Positions 34,104 through 45,870 of a DNA stretch of 64,000 nt are shown here, in pieces. Below the pieces are notes generated by a model. That model was not told where the DNA came from and searched no databases. It saw only the letters and a program-made list of their open reading frames with translations. The stretch lies in NCBI GenBank assembly GCA_958496175.1, contig OY292279.1, positions 11,594,001 through 11,658,000 on the forward strand, given 5' to 3'. A program made the position numbers and the translations under genes. The DNA comes from Sisyra terminalis. Taxonomy: Eukaryota > Arthropoda > Insecta > Neuroptera > Sisyridae. How positions within the stretch are numbered: the first letter of the stretch is position 1; each line of letters starts with the position of its first letter.

Positions 34104-36231
34104 AACAATTTTTTCATATTTTGAACAAAATCGATGGTGTGTCTATTAAAATGACCAGGAATTGTACATAAAATTTTCCTGGAAAATATGCGAGCGAAAA
34201 TTTCTTTTTCCAGAACTCTTGAATGGTAAAAAACACCAAAATATTCCCTTACTTTTTTTTCAAATTCCAAAAGTGTAATGTAAACTTGATGGACATCAAC
34301 CTACTGTATAATGAATATAAATATTTAACAGTTGGTAATTTTTCACATAGCGATGATGTCCAATTATGGTTTTCTTAAGAAGTAAACAGAAGATGTAATA
34401 TTTGTTTTTGTTTCCTTTAGTTCAAAGCACCAAAGATGATATCCTGTTAACCTTAATATTCTTTTTGGATTCCCAAAATTTTTTTTTTTTTTGATCTCAG
34501 GGGACTTTTGGTCCCGAAATTTGTTTTAAAATTCCAAGTTTTCTTCATAGATATAAGAATTTTGCAAGTATTTTTTCGACAGAGGGAAATTATTTGGCCT
34601 GGAAAAAATCTATAAAAATTATTTTAAACAACATGCCGTAAAAATTTCCTATATTTTGTTAAACTTGGAAAATTCCAGAAAACGCCTAAAACTGTTATAT
34701 ATAAGTTGTGGTTCACTAGTTAGTTCTTCAAATTATGTCGATGATGTCCAAGTAAGGTTTTTTTGAATAGTTTTTTTAAGGAGTTGATACCGAATGATAT
34801 ACATATTCTTGTCCCCCATAGTCCATAGAATCTTTGACGTCATCCTGTGAATCCCAATTTATTTTCATGAAAAAATTTTTATTCATCACCCTCTACCGTG
34901 ACAGCTTCTGAAAAAAATAGTGGAAAATTCCGTCCACTCATAACACTTCCGTCGGTTGTTAGTTTAAACTTTAAGAAATGAAGATGAAAGAGCTTTATTA
35001 TCATTATAACCATTCCGTGAACTTAAACGAAAAGCTGCTTGTTAAAACGAGAGCGCTTTATGGCACCGACCAAATATATAAACCGGCAAAAAACTATATA
35101 AATGCTCGTCACGAATCAGCCTCGTCATAATATACTTTATAGTATGGGGCTAATAGACTCGTAAAAGTTAGGCTTGCAAATTGGCTTCATTAAAACAACT
35201 ATAGTTGTTTAACCCCCATTAAGTGGCGCTTGCCACCCGTGCTAGGGGTTTTAAATATAAATTATTTTTACGATGATATAATTGGTTGTTATCAACGGCA
35301 ATATTGTCCCGGTCATTTTGATTTTGCCTTTGATTTTCATGTGTGCGATAATTGAGACTATTGATTGCTAATATTTCCAATCAACTTTGTATGCAAATAT
35401 GTGGAAAGCATGACGTGGATGACATAAACGTCATCTGCTGGTATTTTAATATGACATTATTTAATCGTTTTTTTTGTATTTGTATGATGAAATGATAATA
35501 ACGGTGGTAATTATTTGTGGCTTTGATAGTTGATTAGATGGAATTGTGGTCGAACTTCAATTGCTATAGAATAAAAACAAGGACTTATAAATAATTTAAA
35601 AAGCCAGACACCACGTTTAATCATCGACTGGATTTTTAACAGACGTTTTTTTTTTTATTTTAGTTAAATAAAATGAAAATTTATTGTTATTTGAATGTGA
35701 CGCCACACGCTCGGTCGTAATGCACACTATCACCGCTAGAGTTAATTATAAAATATAAAAAATTTACATAATCATTCCCGCGCTGACTTTAAATTAATGA
35801 AGTAACTATTAGTTAGCGGTCTCGGGCGTTGCAGTTCTTCCATATAAATTTTTTACTCTTTATCTCATTCCATTTTTAATATTTATATGCCATAAAAATT
35901 TCGCATAGCAAAGCGAAAGCAAGTGCCGGCGAGATTGTCTTTTTTAATAATATTATTTTTAGAAATTATTATAAATTTGAGAAAAAAACACATACAATAT
36001 GGCGAGTTGGAGGACTCTTTGTGGCGTATGAAACATTGTAGATGTACCAAGTGGCATTTATGAAATGCGATGCAACATTTTGTGATGTCGGGCCCATTTA
36101 AAACCCTGACTTGTATTTATATGCATCGTGAGGCTGCAATTTCTTTGTTCGAAACCTTTTGCTTTGCCCTATTCTATTTAGTGTAGGTATATATCTTTCT
36201 AACGAATTCTCTAACGAGATCAGCTCGTTTT
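34104..36231. other. Non-coding stretch with a local duplication
   Basis: Two diverged direct repeats: about 34350-34470 and 34735-34860 both contain GCGATGATGTCC or TCGATGATGTCC, then GACAT/TGATATCCTGT-like text and an ATTC(T/C) TTTTTGG or ATTTATTTTC end. From about 34900 the sequence looks single-copy, and I see no gene in it. Confidence 0.4.
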
Positions 36232-37240
36232 ACAATGAAAAAGCATCTCACAAATTTGGTCGGTAAAAAGTATTATTAAATGCGAGCTTGAATGAGATAT
36301 TATAGGGGAATTTCCAAAGAATTTGCTAGAGAAATTAAGGGTGATTTTAGATTTTTTTCTGGTCTTTAAAAAAAATAAATGATTACCTAAGAAACCGTTT
36401 ACGTTTTCAGGATGTTTACGTTCTATAGTTTTTGGAAAATTGAAAAAATGAAACATTTACCAACATTTTTTTTAAAATTCCTAGTGAATGATTCTTAAAT
36501 GCTCCAAAAATTTATATACCTACCGGCCAAAGACCTAAATTGGTTATATATCGTTTATAAACTACGATGGTCTTAACATCGATATTTCAATTTTGAAGAT
36601 CGATGTTTAGTGTGACAATGCTGCGTCCCTAATTTGTACACAATTTTTTAAGCATTGTAGATACAAACTAAAGCAAAAGTTGAAATCTTAATCAAGATCA
36701 ATTTAAAATTGGAAAAGGTGTCAACTTTTGGAAAATAGGAATCCCATAAATTTTCTGGGGTAAATATCGCATTGATCTTGATTAAGATTTCAACTTTTGC
36801 TTTAGTTTGTATCTGCAATGCTTGAAAAATTGTGTACAAATTAGGGACGCAGCATTGTCACACTAAACATCGATCTTCAAAATTGAAATATCGATGTTAA
36901 GACCATCGTAGTTTATAAACGATATATAACCAATTTAGGTCTTTGGCCGGTAGGTATATAAATTTTTGGAGCATTTAAGAATCATTCACTAGGAATTATA
37001 AAAAAATTTTGGTAAATGATTCTTTTTTTCAATTTTCCAAAAACTATAGAACGTAAACATCCTGAAAACGTAAACGGTTTCTAAGGTAATCATTTATTTT
37101 TTTTAAAGACCAGAAAAAAATCTAAATTCACCCTTAATTTCTCTAGCAAATTCTTTGGAAATTCCCCTATAATATCTCATTCAAGCTCGCATTTAATAAT
37201 ACTTTTTACCGACCAAATTTGTGAGATGCTTTTTCATTGT
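36232..37240. mobile_element. 1-kb near-perfect palindrome (foldback) with captured loop
   Basis: The arms of about 470 bp (36232-36702 and 36771-37240) begin ACAATGAAAAAGCATCTCAC and are complementary with only scattered differences. The arms contain TATCGATGTT and CATCGATC-type motifs also seen at 49250-49365. The 68-70 bp loop (36702-36771) matches, inverted, 37741-37810 in a neighbouring ORF with 68 of 70 identical positions. No target-site duplication seen. Confidence 0.88.
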
Positions 37241-37605
37241 CAAAAACAGCCAAAATTCTACTTTGAGCTTTCGTTTTCCCATCCTCTCCTCCACTTCTCC
37301 CTGTAGTAGGGATACAAAATAAAGATATACAATTTTTACACGATCTGATGACGATTTTGATCTTAAATCTAATCAAGCGTTACATTTTTTCTTGGTTAAC
37401 TTTCGCCGTATGTCCTTACAAAAAGAGCTACGTTCTTAACCTTTGAAACCGGCTCATTTGGGGTTATTTCAAGCATACCAATGGCTAATCAAATGTTTCA
37501 TACAATTCTTAAAGGTTTAAATCGGGAGAGCTTTAAATTTATTCAGTGAATTTTTATGACTTTAATTGACAATACTGTTTTTCATATCCGTTTTTTTCCG
37601 CTCAG

Positions 37606-37820
37606 AAAACAATGCGACAATCTTAAAAGATGATAATCGCTTGGTACAATATCCGGAAAATATGATAGGTGAGGAAGAAGTTCCCAAGAAAATCCTTTCG
37701 GTTCACGAATCATTATTGAATGATACATTAAAAATCGCTGTGCGATATTTACCCCAGAAAATTTATGTGGTTCCTATTTTCCAAAAGTTGACACCTTTTC
37801 CAATTTTAAATCGCCCCTGA
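37606..37820 (+). CDS. Unrecognised ORF, possible terminal exon
   Basis: A 70-odd-codon frame with fairly ordinary amino-acid composition (it includes LVQYPENMIGEEEVPKKIL and a terminal FPILNRP before TGA). I do not recognise the protein. The frame has no upstream ATG. Just before it a pyrimidine-rich tract TTTTTTTCCGCTCAG ends in AG, a good 3' splice acceptor, and TTTAATTGAC upstream could serve as a branch site. This suggests a last exon or part of a transposon gene. Its final third is duplicated, inverted, as the loop of the palindrome at 36232-37240. So it could be the coding part of an autonomous relative of that element, or host sequence captured by it. No polyadenylation signal is convincing. 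Confidence 0.3.
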
Positions 37821-37918
37821 ATTATAATAGGAAAAATAATAAGTTCCTGTGTTAGCACTCGAACTATTAAAGTATTACTTACGAATCTTCTTCGATGCCC
37901 TTACCATAATATGGTCAC

Positions 37919-38743
37919 TAGGGTGTTTTTTTTGGGACTATTTTTTTTTTGCTCCCATGCCGAAATTTTGTTGGAAATACTTCAAAAAAAATTCCCTGAA
38001 AATTTGAGCTCCTAATATTAATAGTAAGTACTCGCTTACAGCGTGTGAATATTTTCCATTTAAAATACACGTAAACTTTGATTTTTTTTTTAAATTTTTA
38101 TAGCTCAGCGGCATTTTATGGTATCGCCTCGCTCAAAGTCGGCATTTTTTTATAATTGTATGCTCTACAAAAGTGCCTATTGCGGCAAAATCGTAATTTA
38201 CACGGGCGAGGTAGTACGGCTCACTAAACCTAGATTTTTCATAGATTTCTCGTTTTTCTCTCAGTAACTCATGAATTACAAGACCTACAGAAAAAATGTA
38301 AATGTCATATTTATAGGAAATTTAATTTCCTACAAAAAAGTTCCAGAAAACCAAATTGCTAAGATCGATATTTCTCAAGATATTGAGACTTGAATTTCTC
38401 TTACTATAAAATTTTTACGGATTATTCAGTAAAATTTAAGAAAATATTGATTTTTTATTCCTTATTAAAAATTATTAAAAAAGACACTTTTGTAGAGCAT
38501 ACAATTGTAAAAAAATCCCGATTTTGAGCGAGGCGATACCATAAAATGCCGCTGAGCTATAAAATTTTTTTAAAAAAAATCAAAGTTTACATGTATTTTA
38601 AATGGAAAATATTCACATGCTGTGAACGAGTACTTAATATTAATATTAAGAGCTCAAACTTTCAGGGATTTTTTTTGAAGTATTTCCAACAAAATTTCGG
38701 CATGGGAGCAAAAAAAAAATAGCCCCCAAAAAAAAACACCCTA
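37919..38743. mobile_element. hAT-like foldback element, family B
   Basis: Perfect 8-bp duplication ATGGTCAC (37911-37918, 38744-38751). Ends TAGGGTGTTTTTTTTGGG and CCCAAAAAAAAACACCCTA. The arms are about 260 bp and the centre about 300 bp. Contains GCTCCCATGCCGAAATTTTG, then TCCCTGAAAATTTGAGCTCC and TATAGCTCAGCGGCATT, motif types shared with families C and D. Confidence 0.9.
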
Positions 38744-38751
38744 ATGGTCAC

Positions 38752-40988
38752 TTTAGGTCTATTTTATCTCTATTTTATTTTAATATTAAAATTTCCGGGT
38801 TGAAGTTTTGGAACCAATTTAGATAGTTTTTAATTTATTTGCTTCTATATCTATTGCATTTTAAATGTTCTTAATTGCAATTGTTGCATTAGGTCCAAGT
38901 TGAAACTCATAGAGGATATTTTAACGAAATTATTTTTTTTTATCTTTTCTATCATTGTTGTGTTAGGGTCAAAAATATAATAAAAAAAAAACCGTTAATT
39001 AACTACCGATATGATTTTTGATCACATAACGAAAACTAAAGAAAAACTCTATATATTGCTATGATTTTACGATTATTTATATTGGCGGTTTTGTAACCAA
39101 ACAAATAATTCCATTTATTATAATATTTGGTATTTCTTCTTAATTTATTTTAAATAGTTATTCTAACGGTTGTAACTGTTAACTTATTTGTAATTGTTTC
39201 TTAATTGATACTTCTTGTAACTTTTTCGTAATTCCTCTGGTGAAGGTTGATAGCCATATTTATATACCCATTTGTAGTTTCTAGAAGATTCGAGACTGTT
39301 CCAGATATTTCTCGTAGATTAACATGTTTTCTATCTCTTTCTACCCAACAATAAAATATCATGGATAGTAATCTGGGACGTTTTTCGTCTCCCTTCAATC
39401 TAATTGTTAGAATATTCGAAAGTTCCAACAATTAGAATTTTCACAAAAATACCTTTAGTTGACAAATAGCTTAGCATTTCAGCTAATGTAAGAAAAAAAA
39501 CAGGACTTATTGTATTAACCTGATACTTTAATTCTCGATATTCCAGATTCTCTTAAAAATTTCTACCCAACTTTTCAATGATTCCACAGCCATAATTCTA
39601 TTGGAAACACAAAATTTTAAACAAAATTTTTATAAATTCTTATAAAATGCTTACTACCCGAAGCATTACTATCCGTAGTCGAACTACGGTTCTTACCTAT
39701 GGTGTGGTACATAAGCAGTAATTTGTTAGCACATATTATATAAATTGTATATTGAAGGCAATATAGGAATTTAAAAAAAATTATTGTAAAAATTGCTTGT
39801 CTAACTTTTTGCGTCGAAAATAAGTGGCGGCCAATCCTACACTAATGAAAGTACCCTGCTTAAATTACACAAAACTATGATTGTTGTTAATGATTGTTGT
39901 ATGAACCGAATTAACAAATAGATGGACATCAGGGTAATGCTTTAAAGGCTTGAATAATTTATAAGTTTAAAAATTTAGAAAAAATATCATGGATAAATAA
40001 AGTAACAAAAAATCAAATTGATAGATCAAATTTAAGAAGGTGCAAGTTTATAAGTAAATAAATCTTCTTGGTATGACGGTAAGACGAGAAAAATGGTGAT
40101 ACGCTAGTAGAAGAAGTCTTTCGTTCGTAAGAAACTCAATAAATTAGTTGCATCCTCGCCTTGAATAATTTTATTACCAGATTCCATCAATCTCCAACGA
40201 AAAAATACAGAAAAAAAAACGCGAAAATCCTTTTAAAAAGTTTATACCAGTCCGGTGGTGGAATTGAATCTTTCTCACACAAAAATAACTTTTTTTTGTG
40301 CTTAACTTATCCATTCCTATTGTTGATCATCAATCATTAAATTACAACTTCGTTTCCAATCCGTCCATTTTGATTTCTGTTTACTTAAACTTTCTTGAAA
40401 TATATTTTTTCCCATTTGTTATTTTGTTGATGTTTTTTATTTACACATTCGTTAATGTCACCAATGCGGCTGGCTTATTGAGTTTTCAAGAAAATTTTGT
40501 TATTAAAAATGTAACGTAAAACTTTCAAGGATCAACTCGTTAAATATACAAATTTACAATGACGTGAATGTGGAAGATTTAAAGACAATCCTGCTGTTTA
40601 TGGCTTGCATTATTGTTGTAATAATAACGATTCAAGCTTTACATCCCGAAAGCAGACCAAAGCTTCGTTGTCGACTATAATGTAAAACCACGAGCTATAT
40701 GAGGAAAATGCTCGTAAGAACTTAATTTTCCATCCTCGCACCAATATAATCGGATATATAGTTGCGTTTATTCAACATTATAGTGATTAAAACAACAACT
40801 ATGTCTTTGGGGACATAACAGTTTAACAAAGCTGTTTAAATTTTAGTATTTTACAAAAAAAAACTTTATTTATCGATTTGTAACGATTTGGAAAAAAATA
40901 ATCCCAAAAAAATTTCTGTAGACCATTCTATATAATCAATTAAGAATTTTTCGCTGACTTTGAACAGTTATACTGTTTATACAATATA
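38752..40988. other. AT-rich stretch without recognised features
   Basis: No frame over 77 codons, no paired repeats. A small perfect hairpin CCGTAGTCGAACTACGG lies near 39673. Confidence 0.4.
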
Positions 40989-40996
40989 TAAAACAT

Positions 40997-42061
40997 TAGG
41001 GTGTCCGTTATTTCCCAAATTGATTTTTTTACAGCGATTGCGTCCTGAATTTTTAGTTTAAGATATAAAAAAAAATATTCAATACAATTAAGCTCTTACT
41101 TTCTTGATTAAACCGTGCCGGAATCATGTTACTTTTACCATTTAAATAACATGGGATTATTCGACTTTTTAATTTTTACTTTTAATTTTTTTTTCTCAGA
41201 AACAAATGTATCAAAAGATTTAAGATTAAATTATTCTGACGTAAAATTTAAGGCTCTACAAAAAAGATATCTTATGAATTTTCGATTAAATCACTCCATT
41301 AAAAGTTATTCAACATTTCACTTGTGCCTAATATAAATCTTACAATTTTTTCAACTTTTTGCTCATTTTTACTTTTTTAATTATAAAATCATTGGAAGAG
41401 AAGATAAAAATTATTATCATTAGAGCGCAAGTGATTATTTGTGTTAATTATATGGCTTGAACAGAAAATTAAACAAACAAAAAATCATTTTTTGACAATT
41501 AAAACCGGTGACATAAGATCCGAATTCGCTATAGTCGTGAAATTCAATTTATCCCAGATGAATTTTCGTACTTTAGTCAATATTTTGTACCTACGAAGTG
41601 AGTTTCATACTATTTAATGAGACTATCTACAAAAGTTCAATTATTATTCGAATTTTTACCATTTTACCTGACGCTATCTATGAGAAATTTCTTAGAACTT
41701 GTAGTCAACATCATTTTTATTGAGGCTATAGTCGATTGATTTGTCGTTACATGTTGAATAACTTTTAATGGAATGATTTAATCGAAAATTTATAAGACAC
41801 CTTTTTTGTAGAGCGTTAAATTTTACGTTAGAATAATTTACTTTTAAATCTTTGCATTTATTTGTTTCTGAGAAAAAAAATTAAAAATAAAAAGTCAAAT
41901 AATCCCATGTTATTTAAATGGTAAAAGTAACATGATTCCGGCACGGTTTAATCAAGAAATTAAGAGCTTAATTGTATTGGATAACTTTTTTATATCTTAA
42001 ACTAAAAATTGAGGGGGCGATCGCTGTAAAAAAATAAATTTGGGCAATAACGGACTCCCTA
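40997..42061 (-). mobile_element. hAT-like foldback element, family A, copy 2
   Basis: Same ends as 16601-17672 (TAGGGTGTCCGTTATTTCCC and a slightly changed GGACTCCCTA). The non-palindromic centre is the reverse complement of that in copy 1 (for example CTTGTAGTCAAC against GTTGACTACAGG). Flanks TAAAACAT (40989-40996) and TAAAAAAT (42063-42070) match 7 of 8 if one A has been added. Confidence 0.83.
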
Positions 42062-42069
42062 ATAAAAAA

Positions 42070-42960
42070 TATTGTAGTCCAATTCATATAGTATAATTTA
42101 ATAAAATAATATATAAAAATCATGCCATAAACATAAAGTTGACCAGAAGCTCAAACAATTAGAGGAAGATTGCTTGGCAATCGAAATGGGTATCTGGACA
42201 GTACGTCACAAATATTGTTTGTAGATATCAACCTCTGGATCTAAGGGTTGAAAAAAGACTAATTCAAAGAAATAATTGTAATTTAAATATAAATAATTCA
42301 AAGAAATGTATTGTTGAAATTTTTAATTGAAACAGAGGTGCACAGCTTTTAAGGTTTCACTGTATTAAGAAAACTTGAAAAATTGATCAAGATATCAACG
42401 TTCTGCGAAAAAACACAATAGAAGACCGGACATTTTCTGTGAACCACTTGAACACCCATTCCGTGAATTGTTCCATTTCATAATTGCTTTTAAAATAATT
42501 TTTATCTCAATTTTAGAAATGAAAAATGATTCGAGGAAAAATTCAAATGTTTCATTCAAAGTTTAATTTTAACTTTTTGGAATAAAAAAGCAATAAACAG
42601 AAGCAATCAAAATGTTATGTATGAGGTTGAAAGTTTTGAAAAGTCGTAAAAATTAGATAGAAATAAACTTTATCGACAGACATCTCGAAATGGTATAAAC
42701 TTTGCTTAATTTATTTACAGAGAGCAAAAATTTGTTTATGTTTTTTGTCAAACGAATTTCTATAAATGAAAAATACCAAATAAATTTTAAAGTCCTTAGT
42801 AGTAATTAAAAGAAATCGTATAAAAAGCTTTAAGCTCTTTATTTGTTTTGCGAAAATATACTTTGATGACAGTAGCAAATAATTGGTTAGATATTTACAA
42901 AAAAGTTCATAAGTATTAGAAATTATGTGTCGTAAAATATAAAATTTCCTTTCATAAATA
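42070..42960. other. Unannotated stretch
   Basis: AT-rich. It may include decayed internal sequence of the Penelope-like element whose 3' end follows, but no coding block is legible. Confidence 0.3.
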
Positions 42961-42974
42961 TTTCATTTTAATTT

Positions 42975-43090
42975 CTTTGGATATATGAAGTTATATCTAA
43001 TGATGACAGCCAAAGACTGTTGAAACGTTTTGTAATGAATAAAGAATTAAAAAAATTGAGTCAAACGACATATATAATTATTCATTAATT
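42975..43090 (+). mobile_element. Penelope-like element 3' end, second copy
   Basis: AATGATGACAGCCAAAGACT then GTTGAAACGTTTTGTAATGA and GAGTCAAACGACATATA and ATTATTCATTAATT match 32076-32156. The GAAACGTT box is better preserved here. No coding part is recognisable upstream. Confidence 0.65.
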
Positions 43091-43577
43091 TAAAAAATCA
43101 TATTTTTTTTTTAATTACTATACAAAATGAGAAATTGCATTGATAAAGATGCACCCGAAAAATCACCCATAAAATGGCTGATTTTTTCAAACTCTCTACA
43201 GTTTTCTAAAGCATTATTTATTTTCGATAGGACTTATTTCTTTGATAAGTTAATTGGGAATTTTCTGAACTAAAACTATCTATGTTAAATGATTAAAATT
43301 TGTATTCAAAGATAATTTTACAGGAAAAAGGCCTTCGGACTTAAGCATGGTGAATCAGTCGTTGGAAGATATTTGAATGAAACTTATGATAGTAGATCTC
43401 GGTCCTATTAAAAAGATAAGGTCCTGGAAGTTACAGTTTTCTACCTGAACTTGGTATTGGAAAAAGAAAAAAATAATAAGTGAAATATAAATAAAATTGT
43501 CTTCCATAGGAATATCTCGTTAAACTTTCAGTAAAGTTGGCAACAAGTGGTTACTTAATATGGGTAGAATGATTAAA

Positions 43578-43923
43578 ACAGTAGTTCTTAACCTTTTTGG
43601 ACGTATCACCTCCCCACTCTCTTCGAGTTTCATATAGGAACTCGCCAAAGCTTTTTTTTTAATTTTTATTTACTGTCGCTTTATAGCTGCTAAGGTCTTC
43701 AGCGGCTATAGGGAAAATAAAAATCAGTAATCGACAAAAATCTTCTCGAAAGGAAGATCCAACCTTTAATAATTGGAAAAATAAAATATGATTTTTTAAA
43801 ATTCAAAATAAAAGTACTCAAACTATTCAAAACAAAGAGCAAAATCATTAAGAATCAGCCAAACCTGAGAGACTGACTAACCAGATCCCTGGAGCTCGAT
43901 TGAACCCAGGTTAAGAATCACTG
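43578..43923. mobile_element. hAT-like MITE with inserted SINE piece
   Basis: Ends CAGTAGTTCTTAACCTT and, reversed, CAGTGATTCTTAACCTGG. Flanks GATTAAAA (43570-43577) and GATTGGAA (43924-43931) agree in 6 of 8. The interior at about 43655-43795 is a 3' piece of the tRNA-derived SINE on the minus strand (CTGTCGCTTTATAGCTGC). The SINE therefore landed in an older MITE. Confidence 0.72.
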
Positions 43924-44030
43924 GATTGGAAGTAAATAAAGGATAGCTGTTTAATAATTTCTATTGGAAATATACATTTTTCATAAAAAATTCAATTGAC
44001 TAAGATTTCTGATAAGTAAAATTTAATAAA

Positions 44031-44290
44031 ATTTCATTTACTTGAATAAAATTAATGTTTTTTTTATTGTTATTTACCGTTGCTTTATAACTACTAAGGT
44101 CCTTTAGCGTCTCGAGGGCTAATTAAATCCGTTAAATGAATTTCATTTACTTGAATAAAATTAATGTTTTTTTTAATTGTTATTTACTGTCGATTTTTAA
44201 CTACTAAGGTTTTTAATTGATTCTAGGGTTAGTTAAATCCGTTATCGAGAAATATTGAAAATTTGAACGATAACAGGATAAAACCCACTA
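44031..44290 (-). repeat. Two tandem SINE 3' pieces (period 109 bp)
   Basis: ATTTCATTTACTTGAATAAA starts at 44031 and again at 44140. Each time it is followed by T-rich sequence and a SINE body piece (CTTTATAACTACTAAGGTCC, later TAATTAAATCCGTTA). The duplicated unit includes flanking, non-SINE DNA, so this is a tandem duplication after insertion, not two insertions. The second unit carries further SINE body (ATCGAGAAATATTGAAAATT). Confidence 0.75.
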
Positions 44291-44955
44291 AAATTAATGT
44301 TACCTTGATTAATTGAGCAATATTTAAATTATTATTTTTATCTCTATTTTGATTAAAACAAACATAATTAATTAAGAACAAATAAAGTTATGAATAAGTC
44401 AAGTAAAGCGCTAACATCTGATGACAACACACAGGCTTCGCAATACAAGAGACTATTAGTTAATGGGATTGTGGGATTTAAAGATGTTCATTTGTTTTGA
44501 TTATTGAAATTTTGAAAAATTTATAAAGCCACTAGTTCCACAGTCTATGCCATATACAGTGTACATATTCTGGTTAGTCAAAAGCAATTATCAATTAGTG
44601 TAAAAGTGGTTTTCAATTTAGTTCTTTGAACAATGTAGTACTTATTCAAAAAAAAAATTGGAAAAAGTCAAGCATAATAAAGAATATAAATAAAATCTAA
44701 AAAAAATTTTTAGGGCATTATACTTCACTTTTTCCATGGGCAAAAAATTTAAAAAAATATATATATTTTAATGCACACTTTTTTAAGCTCAATAGCTATT
44801 TATTTTAATAAGAAAGGTATTAAGAACCCTTCAATTTTATGCATAAATCAATCAGGTATGTAAATTCTTAGATGAAAAATAGAGATATGAAACTTCCAGG
44901 ATCTAAGTATTCTTTTTGTACCTATACATTTTTAAGAACCATTAAAATATCCTTT
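44291..44955. other. AT-rich stretch without recognised features
   Basis: Nothing supportable. Confidence 0.4.
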
Positions 44956-44959
44956 CGGG

Positions 44960-45870
44960 GCCCAATTCTAGTTACTTATTCTATTTCTAGTTACCAATTC
45001 TAATACTCCTAGGTCTTTCCTAAGTGCCTATTATTTTATACCTGGAGTTCTTATTGAATTAGTTTGTTTATAAATACTTTTCCTCTACTAATCACATAGT
45101 TTTCCTTATTTTTCTTTTATGTAATCTTGTGCTTCTCAGTAATGTTTGTTGAAAATTGGAAGTTTTTTCATTTATTTTAGTTCCAAATTGCCGATTTGCT
45201 AGAAAGGATTGCTGTATCCTTAAGTAGGTAGTAAATGAGTTTTATTCTGAAGAGAAAGCCATCATGCCATAGCTTATAATACCTATAAGTCTTTCCTATT
45301 CTTTAGTACCTATTCTTTTATACCTACGGTTCCCATTGAATTGGTTTGCTTATAATTTCCTCTACCAATCACATAGTTTTCCTCATTTTTCTTTTAGGTA
45401 TATATCCTTGTGGTTCTCAAAGATGTTTGTTGAAAATTGGAACATTTTTCGTTTATTTTTCTACGGAATTGGCCGAATCACTAGGATGGATTTCTGTATT
45501 TTTAAGTAGGTAGAAAAAGAGCTTAATTTTGAAGAGCAGGTCGTCATGCTCTATACCTTATCAAAAGTTTCGCTAAAATCCAAGAGGATTGAGGGGCAAT
45601 GCTTTTTTTCCAAAGCTTCGTTTATAGAGTGTACTATTTAATAACATTATTGGTGGAATGCATTTGTCTAAATCCAAACTGATGGTTTGGAATTTGCACA
45701 ATTGATAGAATTTCAATGATTTTAGAAATGATGGAAAATTTATTATACATTGGTTGGTATGAAAAGACGGTGTTGGATTTTTTTCTGATTTTTGGATTAA
45801 AATTACTTCGGCAATTTTTAGTTTTTGATGCCAATATTGTAATCTTAATATTGCATTGATCTAATAGAAA
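44960..45870 (-). pseudogene. Jockey-group LINE remnant, RT N-terminal part, with internal tandem duplication
   Basis: Minus strand from high to low: an N-terminal RT stretch (KIRKKSNTVFSYQPMY and NHQFGFRQMHSTNN at about 45640-45800, equal to the SYRPIS and HQFGFR--HST blocks), then LEKKHCPSILLDFSETFDKV at about 45545-45605 (the LD-SKAFD block) and KIQKSILVIRPIP. The block from SETFDKV onward is present twice: 45027-45308 and from 45309 are direct repeats with a 282-bp period, both diverged and full of stops. The catalytic YADD and the C-terminal half are missing. Confidence 0.75.

Noticed and set aside
36648..36839. 63-codon minus-strand ORF across the palindrome loop
   Set aside because: It runs from arm to arm through the loop; an inverted repeat yields such frames by symmetry.
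40997..42061. Tc1/mariner-type TA target for family A, because TA flanks both ends
   Set aside because: Families A, B and C show 7-of-8 or perfect 8-bp matches outside TAGGG...CCCTA, so TA is better read as part of the terminus and the duplication as hAT-like.
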